Source of the DNA: Rosettibacter primus
GTDB lineage: Bacteria; Bacteroidota; Ignavibacteria; Ignavibacteriales; Melioribacteraceae
Direction: 5' to 3'
Length of the DNA stretch: 64,000 nucleotides
Assembly (NCBI RefSeq): GCF_036860675.1
Contig: NZ_JAYKGK010000001.1
Location: 620,001 to 684,000, forward strand
The notes under the pieces are model-generated. The model did no database searches. It had not been told where the DNA came from and saw only the letters and a program-made list of their open reading frames with translations. This document shows positions 18,313-27,098 of this stretch, in pieces. Within the stretch, counting starts at the first letter, position 1. The number at the start of each line of letters is the position of its first letter. The translations under genes were made by a program, and so were the position numbers.

Positions 18313-19563
18313 TTACATATTTTTAACAATTTCTCTTGCAAAATCAGAACAGCTTAATTCTGTAGCTCCTTTCATTAATCTTGCAAAATCATAAGTAACA
18401 GTTTTGGCTTTAATTGTTTTGCTTAATGCTTTTTCAATTAATTTAGCTGCTTTTTTCCAGCCAATATAATTTAGCATCATAACACCTGATAAAATAACGG
18501 AACCTGGATTAACTTTATCAAGTCCAGCATATTTGGGAGCTGTTCCATGAGTAGCTTCAAAAACTGCGTGATAATAGCTCATATTTGCTCCGGGTGCAAT
18601 GCCTAAACCTCCAACCTGTGCTGCACAAGCATCAGACAAATAATCACCATTTAAATTTGGTGTAGCAATAATATCATATTCATCAGGTCTTAATAAAACC
18701 TGCTGGAACATACTATCTGCTATTCTATCTTTAATTAAAATTTTTCCTGCAGGTAGTTTACCATCATAAGATTTCCACAGTTCTTCTTCAGTAATTATAA
18801 TATCACTAAAATATTTTTCAGCTGTTTCATAACCCCACTCTTTGAATGACCCTTCAGTAAATTTCATAATGTTTCCTTTGTGAACAAGGGTAACACTTTT
18901 TCTTTTATTTTCAATTGCATATTCAATTGCCTTTTTAACCAATCGTTCCGTTCCGAACTGACTCATAGGTTTAATACCAATTCCGGAATCTTTACGAATA
19001 TTTTTATCAAATTTTTTATTGATATAATTAATCAATGCTACTGCTTCTTTAGAATTTGCTTTGAATTCAATTCCAGCGTAAACATCTTCTGTATTTTCAC
19101 GAAAGATAACAACATCTAAATCCTTCGGACGTTTAACCGGGCTTGGTGTTCCTGAATAATATTTCACCGGTCTTACACAAGCAAATAAATCAAGTTCTTG
19201 ACGAAGTGTAACATTCAAGCTTCTTATTCCGCCACCCACTGGAGTTGTAAGTGGACCCTTGATAGCGACAATAAATTCCTTAATAGCTTCAAGAGTTTCT
19301 TTAGGTAGCCATTGATTTTTACCATAAGTTCTTACTGCTTTTTCTCCTGCATAAATTTCCATCCATACAATTTTCTTTTTTCCATCATAAGCTTTTTCTA
19401 CGGCTGCATCAAAAACCATTTTCGATGCAAACCAGATATCTGGGCCTGTGCCGTCTCCTTCTATAAAAGGAATTATTGGATTATCGGGCACCGAAAGTTT
19501 TCCATCTTTAATTGTAATTTTTTCTCCTTCGGTAGGAACAATAATTTTTTTGTACTTTGCCAT
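18313..19563 (-). CDS. icd: NADP-dependent isocitrate dehydrogenase
   Basis: 416 residues from ATG at 19563; an in-frame GTG two codons upstream is disfavoured because GGAG sits correctly spaced for the ATG. Converts isocitrate to 2-oxoglutarate in the TCA cycle. Visible: IPFIEGDGTGPDIW at the N-terminus, VIFRENTEDVYAGIE, and FEATHGTAPKYAGLDKVNPG. The KY of PKYAG and the Y/R of VTYDFARLM correspond to the residues that give E. coli Icd its NADP preference, so NADP is the likely cofactor. Flanked by its own candidate promoter and terminator, so probably monocistronic. Confidence 0.96.
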   Translation of the reverse strand: MAKYKKIIVPTEGEKITIKDGKLSVPDNPIIPFIEGDGTGPDIWFASKMVFDAAVEKAYDGKKKIVWMEIYAGEKAVRTYGKNQWLPKETLEAIKEFIVAIKGPLTTPVGGGIRSLNVTLRQELDLFACVRPVKYYSGTPSPVKRPKDLDVVIFRENTEDVYAGIEFKANSKEAVALINYINKKFDKNIRKDSGIGIKPMSQFGTERLVKKAIEYAIENKRKSVTLVHKGNIMKFTEGSFKEWGYETAEKYFSDIIITEEELWKSYDGKLPAGKILIKDRIADSMFQQVLLRPDEYDIIATPNLNGDYLSDACAAQVGGLGIAPGANMSYYHAVFEATHGTAPKYAGLDKVNPGSVILSGVMMLNYIGWKKAAKLIEKALSKTIKAKTVTYDFARLMKGATELSCSDFAREIVKNM

Positions 19564-19624
19564 GAACACTCCAATTTTATATACTTAATAAATTTTGATG
19601 GATATAACAACCAAATATCCAAAT

Positions 19625-19655
19625 CAAAATTAAGCAGAATAAATCAAAAACCAAA
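19625..19655 (-). promoter_or_regulatory. Candidate Bacteroidetes-type promoter for icd
   Basis: Minus strand: TTTG at 19652-19655, then TAATTTTG at 19625-19632, with 19 nt between the TTG and the -7 box. This is a full match to the Bacteroidetes -33/-7 pattern with near-ideal spacing. It predicts a 5' leader of about 50 nt for icd. Confidence 0.55.
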
Positions 19656-19677
19656 CTGATGTTTTTATAAAAGTAAT

Positions 19678-20256
19678 CTATAAAACTCTTAAAAGTGCTT
19701 GATATACTTTGGCAAGTGGTAAACCCACAACATTGTAATAACAGCCATTTATTTTTTTTATAAATACAGCCCCGAAATCATCTTGAATTCCATATGCCCC
19801 AGCTTTATCCATTGGACTTTTAGTTGAAATATATTCTTTAATTTCATCATCAGAAATTTTTCTGAATGTAACTTCTGTTTTTTCGTAATCAACTATCTTT
19901 TTATTGTTTAAGACATTGCACACTATAAAACCTGTATAAACTGTGTGTGTTTTTCCACTTAAAAGTTTTAAGATTCTAAAAGCATCTTTTTCATCTTTTG
20001 GCTTGCCTATAATTTTTTTATTAAGAACTACTATTGTATCGGCAGTAATTATAATTCCATCCTGTTTTCTTTTTAAAGCTTCTTCAAATTTATGATTGGC
20101 AAGACGTTTAACTGTTGCAATCGGATGTTCACCATCAAATATTTTTTCATCAACATCGACTGAAAAAACTTTAAAGTTAATTCCGAGTTGTTTTAATAAT
20201 TTTTTTCTGCGTGGTGATTTTGATGCAAGGTAAATTGGTAAATCTGTCTTCAACAT
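19678..20256 (-). CDS. maf: Maf-family nucleoside triphosphate pyrophosphatase
   Basis: 192 residues. Maf proteins hydrolyse non-canonical or pyrimidine NTPs (dTTP/UTP) to NMPs and were first described as septum-formation inhibitors. Marks: PIYLASKSPRRKKLLKQLGI (SxSPRR substrate loop), DVDEKIFDGEHP, IITADTIVVLN (TADT motif with the metal-binding Asp), and GKTHTVYTGF. The C-terminal end has GAYGIQDDFGAVFIKKINGCY as in full-length members. Precise nucleotide preference cannot be called. Confidence 0.94.
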   Translation of the reverse strand: MLKTDLPIYLASKSPRRKKLLKQLGINFKVFSVDVDEKIFDGEHPIATVKRLANHKFEEALKRKQDGIIITADTIVVLNKKIIGKPKDEKDAFRILKLLSGKTHTVYTGFIVCNVLNNKKIVDYEKTEVTFRKISDDEIKEYISTKSPMDKAGAYGIQDDFGAVFIKKINGCYYNVVGLPLAKVYQALLRVL

Positions 20257-20305
20257 TTTACAAAATCTTTTAGTGGAATTATGAATGGAACAAACGAATA
20301 GTTAA

Positions 20306-20701
20306 TTAACGGAATAAAGCTTTAATACTTCCCCAGGTTCTTTTAACACTTGATACACTATGTGCAACAGAAACTGGAGCAGAATAAGAAACAGTACCGT
20401 CATTATCTACAATTTTCAATTTGTAAGTATAAACCGCATCCAAGGACTTGAAAGCTGTTTGGTCAATGAATTCATAAGTTTTGTCTGCTCGTGGTTCAAT
20501 TCTTGCAATTGGAATAAAACTGCCTGATGCAGTTGCTCTTTCAATAACAAAATAATTAAGATTAGTTTCAGATGAAGTTTTCCACTCGAGAATTACATTT
20601 CCATCTTTACTTGTTGCAGTAAAATAAATCAATTGTGCACCGGCATAAATAACAGAGGAAATTATAATGACAAGCAATATGTTAAATTTGATATTCATCA
20701 T
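20306..20701 (-). CDS. Small secreted FN3-like protein
   Basis: 131 residues with a signal peptide (MMNIKFNILLVIIISSVIYAGA) and one beta-sandwich domain. The pattern IYFTATSKDGNVILEWKTSS followed by NYFVIERAT and YTYKLKIVDNDGTVSYSAPV is the fibronectin-III-like module often found just before T9SS sorting signals in Bacteroidetes cell-surface proteins. Here the module stands alone and ends in a basic tail (KRTWGSIKALFR) rather than a recognisable T9SS C-terminal domain. Its function is unknown; periplasmic or surface location is inferred. Confidence 0.7.
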   Translation of the reverse strand: MMNIKFNILLVIIISSVIYAGAQLIYFTATSKDGNVILEWKTSSETNLNYFVIERATASGSFIPIARIEPRADKTYEFIDQTAFKSLDAVYTYKLKIVDNDGTVSYSAPVSVAHSVSSVKRTWGSIKALFR

Positions 20702-20751
20702 AATTTTGCGACAGCAATATATCTTAGAAAAATTATTTTGTCAAGTAGTTA

Positions 20752-22104
20752 TTAAACTCTTTTATATCCATCCCAATTTCCAAAGTAAAATTTGAGAAAT
20801 ATAATTCCTGCATAAAGTATCACATAAAATGGAAGTGCTAACCAGGCTCCAATTAAACCTAATTTTAGTATTACTCCGAGAAAGAATGCAATCGGGACAA
20901 AAACAAACCAATTTGCAATTACTTCGGCCATCATAACAAAAAATGTTTTTCCTGCTGCCTGCAAGCCATTGGCAAGAACAACACCAAATGAATAAAATAT
21001 TTGACCAAATCCTGCAATTCTCAAGGCTGGAACGGCTGTATCAATAACTTTGTAATCATTCGTTGTAAGAATTAAAATTGCTTTTGGAACAGAAATAAAA
21101 ATTAATCCTACAAACAATGTATAAATCGCTGCAATTTTGCTCGTTTCAAAGCCGTAATGTTTTGCAAGTTTAATATTCCCACTACCCAGACTATTACCTA
21201 CAAGTGTTTGAACTGCTATTCCAAAACCAAAGCATGGCATAAGAGAAATTAGAAGTGAAGAAAAAACAATATTACTAGCGGCTTGTTCGAGTGTGCCAAT
21301 AAAACCAGTTATTGCTATAAAACTTAAGAATCCAATCAGTATAAAAATATTTTGAAGTGAAACAGGGAGAGAAATTTTTATTATGGAATTTGCTATATCT
21401 TTAACAAACTTAAAATTCTTGAAGTATTTATATCTGAATCGATAAGATGGAAGAATTGAAACCCCGAAATAAAAAAGTGCATCGCAAAATGTTGCTAAAG
21501 TTGAACCCAAACCGGCACCTGCCAATCCCATTCCTTTAATTCCAAAAGCACCATAAATCAAAATATAGTTAAAAATAATGTTAAGAAAATTTGCCAGTAC
21601 ACCTGAATACATAAAAATTTTTGTTTTACCAATACCAAAATAAAATCCACGATATGATACAGTCATCAAAAAAAATGGAATTCCTAAAAATCGATAATGT
21701 AAATATTCACCGGCATAGATTCCAACTTTTTTATCAACTGCAAAAAAATCAGCAATATCATTTGCAAAAAGAACAACAAGCGAACTTATTATCACTCCAA
21801 TTAATAGTGAAAGGAGTAAAGATGTATTTAGAACTTTACCACATTCTTCATAATTTTTGGCACCATATCTTCTGGCAATTAAAACATGAGTACCTGTGGC
21901 AAGACTTGAAAAAAAACTTACGACTGCCCATGTTGCCAGTACTCCAATACCCATTGCAGCAAGATAATATTTTGCATCTGGAAGACGCCCTATCATTGCA
22001 GTGTCAATTAATGAAACCAGCATTTGGGTTGACAAACCTGCAATTGCGGGTATGGCAAGTCTTAGAATATATTTACGGTCGTCGTTAAGAGAAAATAATT
22101 CCAT
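20752..22104 (-). CDS. MATE-family efflux transporter
   Basis: 450 residues from ATG at 22104; a TTG 17 codons upstream is possible but adds residues before the first helix that the family does not have. Twelve hydrophobic segments in two MATE repeats: LRLAIPAIAGLSTQMLVSLI with DTAMIGRL at the start, ALATGTHVLIARRYGA-like block, and NIVFSSLLISLMPCFGFGIAVQTLVGNSLG opening repeat 2. Exports drugs or metabolites in exchange for Na+ or H+. Divergent from the HTH regulator gene at 22254, with only about 150 nt between, so the regulator may control it. Confidence 0.92.
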   Translation of the reverse strand: MELFSLNDDRKYILRLAIPAIAGLSTQMLVSLIDTAMIGRLPDAKYYLAAMGIGVLATWAVVSFFSSLATGTHVLIARRYGAKNYEECGKVLNTSLLLSLLIGVIISSLVVLFANDIADFFAVDKKVGIYAGEYLHYRFLGIPFFLMTVSYRGFYFGIGKTKIFMYSGVLANFLNIIFNYILIYGAFGIKGMGLAGAGLGSTLATFCDALFYFGVSILPSYRFRYKYFKNFKFVKDIANSIIKISLPVSLQNIFILIGFLSFIAITGFIGTLEQAASNIVFSSLLISLMPCFGFGIAVQTLVGNSLGSGNIKLAKHYGFETSKIAAIYTLFVGLIFISVPKAILILTTNDYKVIDTAVPALRIAGFGQIFYSFGVVLANGLQAAGKTFFVMMAEVIANWFVFVPIAFFLGVILKLGLIGAWLALPFYVILYAGIIFLKFYFGNWDGYKRV

Positions 22105-22253
22105 GAAACTAAAATATTGAAATAAAATTTTTGATAAAACTTTTTTATTCTTCAAATAATTATTAATTCATTTTCAAAAAAGATTAATTGAAAAGTTAAC
22201 ATTTAATCTAAATTTTACTATTTTGCAAATGGTAACGTCGGACTAAAGTAATA

Positions 22254-22787
22254 ATGACAAAGCAGGAAGAGATAAAATATTTAATTCATACTTATGGAAT
22301 TAAACTGAGTTACATTGCTGAAAAAATTGGAATAAAAACACAAACATTAAATTATTTACTTAATGAACATCATCCATTTGATGATGAACTTTATAAAAAA
22401 ATAAAAGAAATAATAGACAACTATCAGTTTGAATTAAATTTATTCGATGAAACTTATCAGGAGGATTTTGATTTATTCAATGAAGAAAATCAATTCAGTA
22501 TTGGAGAACGAATTAGAATATTTGCAAAAAAGAAATTTGGAAAACTCAAAAAACTTGCTGAAGCAATGAACATATCACCTCAACAACTTCAACAATATAT
22601 TAGTGGAAAAAGAGAACCGGGGGCAAAAATATTAACAAAACTTTTAAGACTTGGGTGCGATATTAACTGGCTACTTGGAGGTAAAGAATCAATTGAATCT
22701 TATCGAATTTATAAATTAGAAACAAGACTTAGACAACTCGAAGAAGCTGCTGAAGAAATTTCTCAAATAATAAAAAAATTGGAATAA
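22254..22787 (+). CDS. XRE/CI-like regulator with two helix-turn-helix regions
   Basis: 177 residues. Residues about 5-40 look like a first HTH (GIKLSYIAEKIGIKTQTLNYLL). Residues about 82-143 form a clearer XRE-type HTH (IGERIRIFAKK, KLKKLAEAMNISPQQLQQYI, GKREPGAKILTKL) ending with the DINWLLGG phrase usual in CI-like regulators. A short coiled coil (RLRQLEEAAEEISQIIKKLE) closes the protein and probably mediates dimerisation. Divergent from MATE and convergent with the histidine kinase (2-nt gap). Targets are unknown; autoregulation and MATE control are inferences. Confidence 0.75.
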   Translation: MTKQEEIKYLIHTYGIKLSYIAEKIGIKTQTLNYLLNEHHPFDDELYKKIKEIIDNYQFELNLFDETYQEDFDLFNEENQFSIGERIRIFAKKKFGKLKKLAEAMNISPQQLQQYISGKREPGAKILTKLLRLGCDINWLLGGKESIESYRIYKLETRLRQLEEAAEEISQIIKKLE

Positions 22788-22789
22788 AT

Positions 22790-25168
22790 TTATTTCCCCA
22801 ATGCTTTTCCGTAGTTAATCATAAAATTTGTACCAAATCCTTTTTTTGTTTCCAGATTTATTTTTGCTTTATTTAGTTCAACAAATTTTTTTACAAGTGC
22901 TAAGCCTAATCCTACACCATCATAAGCTCTTCCATAACCCATTTCTTCTTGAATATAAGGTTCAAATACATGTTTGATATATTCTTTACTTATTCCTATA
23001 CCTGTATCCTTTACACTTATAATAATTTCATCATTATCATTTTTGTCAAGAATTACTTTTACATAACCTTTTTTTGTATACTTTATTGCATTATCAATTA
23101 AATTAGAAATTGTTTGCGTGAATGAATATTCATCAAGATAAAGAAAAACTTCTCCACAGTTATTTTCAAAAGTAAAATCAATATTTCTTATTGAAGCTGC
23201 AGATTTGAATTCTAAAACAAGATTGTTAATAATAGATGTTATGTTAATCCTTTTCATTTCAACTGGGAATTCACCAGTTTGTAATCTCGAATAATTTAGA
23301 ATCATGTCTACAGTCCTAATAATTCTTCTGCTTGAATTATCAATACTAACAAAGTATTGTTCTTCTTCTTCATCAATATATTTTTCAAATGATTCTTTTA
23401 TTAAACTGACCATTCCAAGAATACCATTCAAAGGAGTTCTAATCTCATGAGAAATATTTGCAATAAATGCATCTTTAAGCTTGTTTGCAGATTCAGCTTT
23501 TTCTTTTGCCTCAACCAATTCATCATGAATTTTCTTTAGTTCAGTAATATCTTCAACCGTTCCATCATAATATAAAGCTTTTCCATTTGCATCTTTAACT
23601 GCTCGTGCACTTTCTCTTACATAGATAGTACTCCCGTCTTTTCTCTTCCATGCAGATTCTAAACCTTTAACAATACCATCTTTTTCAATTTTTTCAATAA
23701 ATACTTTTCTTTCATAACCTGGTTCAAATCCTTCATGATTTAAATTTCTTTTGCATAATTCATCAAAAGAAGAATAACCAAGCATATTGATAAGTGTTTT
23801 ATTTGCAAGCAATATTTTCCCTTCTGGTGTAGTTCTATAAAGCCCGATTGTAGAATTCTCATACAAAGAACGAAATCTTTCTTCACTTTCTGTCAATAAT
23901 TCCAATGCTTTTTTTCTTTCAGTTATATCCTCAGCAATTGATAAAATTGCGGTTCGTCCATCCGGTAATTTCACTTTTCTTTCTACTAGATGAACCCATA
24001 TAGGTTGGCCTCCTTTTTTTATGGAAGTTATTTCCATGTCGAGAATTTCTCCTGCAAGTAATCTTTTAATATTTTCTTCAACATGGTCAATTTTATTTTC
24101 TGTTTGGAATTCTCGAACATTCATTTTCAATAATTCATCGCGAGTATATCCCATAATTTGACAAAACTTTTTATTGACATCGATAATATTTCCATTAACA
24201 TCTTCAAGAACAATTCCCACAGGTGAAGTTTCAAATAGATTCATATAAAGTTCAGCATTAAGATGAAATAATTCTTCAGCTTTTCTCTTTTCAGATTCTT
24301 TCCTCAAGAAATCTAATGCAAAAGAAATATCCATTGCCATTTCAGTAAAAAGTTTTACCTCATCTAAATCGAAGTAATTTATTAGTGGTGAATAAAGTGT
24401 CAGAATTCCTTCTACTTTTTTTGATATAATCAGCGGAAAGAAAGCAATGGAATTTATATTATATCTTTTATAAATCTGCCAGTCAATTGTTCTATCATTT
24501 AAGCCATTAAGAATAATACATTTTTTACTTTTATGAATCTGGTTAATTATCTTTTTGTATGAATTATCATTCAATAAATTACTTTGCTTATTAATGAAAC
24601 TCTTTGTAAATCCTTTGCAAGCTGTAATTTTTATATTGTCATTTTCAAATAAACCAATCCAGCATAAAAGATTAGCTTTTTCGTGGGAGAGCTTACAAAT
24701 TTCGTAAAATAATTTTTTTTGCTCTTTGACTCTTACAATCGTCTGGTTAACATCACTTAAAAAAGAATATAACTTATTTAATTTCTCAATCTTCTGATCG
24801 ATTAATACTTCCCGATTAATATCTCGCGATATTACAAGAACAGCATCTTTTCCTTTATATCTAACCTTATGTGAGGTTATGTCTACAAAAATTATATTAC
24901 CATTTTTTAATTGATGTCTACATATACCATACTGCTTCGATTTTATTTTTTTCTTTTTAATATCCAACAGACTGGGAATATCTTCTTTTGGTTCAAGGTC
25001 TTTCATTTTAATATTAAGAAACTCTTTTCTTGAATATCCATATTTTTTTATAGCAGCTTTATTAACTTCAAGAAGTTGTAATGATTTATAATCATATATC
25101 CACATGGGCAAGGGATGATTTTTGAAAAGTAAATTGAAAGTATAATCCACATCGGTGCCGAAAGCCAT
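22790..25168 (-). CDS. PAS-GAF-PAS-PAS sensor histidine kinase
   Basis: 792 residues without an obvious membrane segment, so probably cytoplasmic. Order: PAS at about 5-125 (HPLPMWIYDYKSLQLLEVN), GAF at about 130-290, PAS at about 305-420 (ETSPVGIVLEDVNGNIIDVN), PAS at about 425-550 (FRSLYENSTIGLYRTTPEGK), HisKA with phospho-acceptor His574 in FIANISHEIRTPLNG, then HATPase with N-box SNLIDNAIKYTKKG, G1 VKDTGIGIS and G2 VGLGLALVKKF. No receiver domain follows and no response regulator is adjacent, so it is an orphan kinase here. The signal is unknown. Confidence 0.95.
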   Translation of the reverse strand: MAFGTDVDYTFNLLFKNHPLPMWIYDYKSLQLLEVNKAAIKKYGYSRKEFLNIKMKDLEPKEDIPSLLDIKKKKIKSKQYGICRHQLKNGNIIFVDITSHKVRYKGKDAVLVISRDINREVLIDQKIEKLNKLYSFLSDVNQTIVRVKEQKKLFYEICKLSHEKANLLCWIGLFENDNIKITACKGFTKSFINKQSNLLNDNSYKKIINQIHKSKKCIILNGLNDRTIDWQIYKRYNINSIAFFPLIISKKVEGILTLYSPLINYFDLDEVKLFTEMAMDISFALDFLRKESEKRKAEELFHLNAELYMNLFETSPVGIVLEDVNGNIIDVNKKFCQIMGYTRDELLKMNVREFQTENKIDHVEENIKRLLAGEILDMEITSIKKGGQPIWVHLVERKVKLPDGRTAILSIAEDITERKKALELLTESEERFRSLYENSTIGLYRTTPEGKILLANKTLINMLGYSSFDELCKRNLNHEGFEPGYERKVFIEKIEKDGIVKGLESAWKRKDGSTIYVRESARAVKDANGKALYYDGTVEDITELKKIHDELVEAKEKAESANKLKDAFIANISHEIRTPLNGILGMVSLIKESFEKYIDEEEEQYFVSIDNSSRRIIRTVDMILNYSRLQTGEFPVEMKRINITSIINNLVLEFKSAASIRNIDFTFENNCGEVFLYLDEYSFTQTISNLIDNAIKYTKKGYVKVILDKNDNDEIIISVKDTGIGISKEYIKHVFEPYIQEEMGYGRAYDGVGLGLALVKKFVELNKAKINLETKKGFGTNFMINYGKALGK

Positions 25169-25314
25169 ATTACCCTCACAAAATTTTTAAGAGATGATAA
25201 AACATTTTTTTATGTTAATTTCTGAGAAAAACTAATTAATTAAAATGTAATACTCAAGAATTAAAATCACTTCGGATTTGATGCAAAAGGCTTTTAATAT
25301 TGAGGAGAAAAATT

Positions 25315-25388
<74 letters not shown>

Positions 25389-25550
25389 ATAAAGTTCAGT
25401 GCAAATATAGAGAAACTTATATTCCTGAGTCAAATATTATCCAATTCAAATGAATAAGGATTCTATAGAAATATTTATGTCCATTGAAAAATAAATTCAT
25501 TGAATTCCACAAAGAGTAAGAATATCTTTGTATCAAAATTTTGTGAAATT

Positions 25551-25958
25551 ATGAATTACAAAAAATATTTAAACATAATATTTATTATCACATTTGTACT
25601 ATTAATTTCTTATTCATGCGATGATACAATTACTCAGGAGGATTTAGACAACAGACAAATACCTTCTTCAAATGTAAGTTATTCACAACATATTCAACCT
25701 GTATTTGATGCAAAATGCAATTACGCAGGTTGTCATAATGATAGAGATATGGCTGGTGGATTAAGTTTAACAAATTATTATAATACAACCGCAGATTATT
25801 TAATTGTTGCACCCGGCTTACCTGAAAACAGTAAATTAGTCTGGTCAATTGAAGGTAGAGGGACAAATCCAATGCCCCCTGTTGGAAGATGGCCCTTAAC
25901 AAAAAACCAGATTGATGGAATTAAAATCTGGATTAAAGAAGGAGCAAAGAATAATTAA
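25551..25958 (+). CDS. Lipoprotein with c-type haem-like CX4CH motif
   Basis: 135 residues from ATG at 25551; an upstream in-frame TTG at 25500 would add 17 residues before the signal sequence. The N-terminus is hydrophobic and ends in YSC (Cys23), a plausible though non-canonical lipobox. VSYSQHIQPVFDAKCNYAGCH carries Cys56, Cys61 and His62, a CX4CH spacing rather than CXXCH. NPMPP (Met108) sits where a Met axial ligand would be in class-I cytochromes c. Probably a membrane-tethered periplasmic electron carrier. Haem attachment is inferred from pattern only. Monocistronic. Confidence 0.7.
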   Translation: MNYKKYLNIIFIITFVLLISYSCDDTITQEDLDNRQIPSSNVSYSQHIQPVFDAKCNYAGCHNDRDMAGGLSLTNYYNTTADYLIVAPGLPENSKLVWSIEGRGTNPMPPVGRWPLTKNQIDGIKIWIKEGAKNN

Positions 25959-25991
25959 AAGTAAATTTTTTATTTAATTTTGTTTTAATAT

Positions 25992-26984
25992 TTATAACCA
26001 CTTCATTTTTCTGTACCATGAGATTGTTCGCATCATCCCTTCATCTAATGAAATATTTTGTTTATAACCTAATTCATTCTTTGCTTTTGAAACATCGCAT
26101 GTCCATTCTTTTTGAACAAAATCTTTTGCTTTTTCTAAATTAAAAGTTGCTGCTTTTGAGCTGAACATTGCAAAAAATTGAGCGATGGCAGCTACTATAT
26201 AAACAATAAAATGAGGTATTCTGATTGTAAGAGCACTTCTACCAAATGCTTTTTTTATAGATTGACTTATCTGTTCCCATGTATAAATTTTTTCTGATGC
26301 AATAAAATAAAGTTGACCCTTAGATTTATCCGAAGTCGCTGCAAGAAAAATTCCATTTACTACATCATAAACATGACTTAAGTTCAATTTCTTTTCGTTA
26401 AATCCTACAAGTGTCATTATTCCCATTTTATAGGTTTTGAATACCTGATAAATTTCCGTATCTCTTTCTCCATAAACCGCTGGCAGTCTTACAATAGTTA
26501 TTGGCAATTTATCCATATAACTTTTGGCAAGTTTTTCTTCAGCAAGTTTACTTCTTCCATAAGTTGTGATTGGATGTTCGGGAGTTTCTTCATTACATGG
26601 TTCCCCATTTAATGAAGGACCGCATGCTGTTTGACTGCTTACCACCACAATTCTTTTAATTTTCGAATCTATTTCACATAATGCATCAAGAAGTGTTCTT
26701 GTTGTTTCAACATTACCTTTGAAATAACCTTCTTCTGTTTTTGCTTTTACAACTCCGGCAATGTGAAATAAGTAATCAGCATCTTTAAGAACCTCTTTTA
26801 ATTTCTCTTTATCAAATAATCCTGAATAGAAAATTTCTACTGGCTTCCCCTCCAACCATTTTGTAGAGCTCGTTTTTCTTAAAATGCATTTTACATGATG
26901 ACCCTTTTCAAGAAGATAATCGACCATATGACTTCCTACGAATCCGGAAGCTCCTGTAACAACTGAAATAATTTTAGATTCCAT
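25992..26984 (-). CDS. NAD(P)-dependent epimerase/dehydratase (extended SDR), candidate ceramide-pathway reductase
   Basis: 330 residues of the extended short-chain dehydrogenase family. Cofactor loop VVTGASGFVGSHMVDYLLEK (GxxGxxG) at residues about 8-28, FHIAGVV, catalytic YGRSKLAEEK (YxxxK) and a C-terminal hydrophobic stretch (FIVYIVAAIAQFFAMF) that may bind membrane. Substrate is not shown by sequence. It is divergent from serine palmitoyltransferase (114 nt apart), with a GNAT acyltransferase next. In Caulobacter an SDR of this class (CerR) works with Spt and a GNAT-type ceramide synthase, so a ceramide or keto-sphinganine reductase is a reasoned guess. Confidence 0.75.
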   Translation of the reverse strand: MESKIISVVTGASGFVGSHMVDYLLEKGHHVKCILRKTSSTKWLEGKPVEIFYSGLFDKEKLKEVLKDADYLFHIAGVVKAKTEEGYFKGNVETTRTLLDALCEIDSKIKRIVVVSSQTACGPSLNGEPCNEETPEHPITTYGRSKLAEEKLAKSYMDKLPITIVRLPAVYGERDTEIYQVFKTYKMGIMTLVGFNEKKLNLSHVYDVVNGIFLAATSDKSKGQLYFIASEKIYTWEQISQSIKKAFGRSALTIRIPHFIVYIVAAIAQFFAMFSSKAATFNLEKAKDFVQKEWTCDVSKAKNELGYKQNISLDEGMMRTISWYRKMKWL

Positions 26985-27098
26985 AGTATTAAATAATTAT
27001 TAATTTTATTTATATTGTCTTTGTTATTTAAGAATTTTATTCAAAAGATATAACTAAAATATAAAAATCAAAATTTGTAAAACAATCAGGAGGTATTT

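Noticed and set aside
21621..22088. 155-codon plus-strand open frame
   Set aside because: Antisense to the MATE transporter; its Gln/His/Leu-rich translation is the usual shadow of a membrane protein gene.
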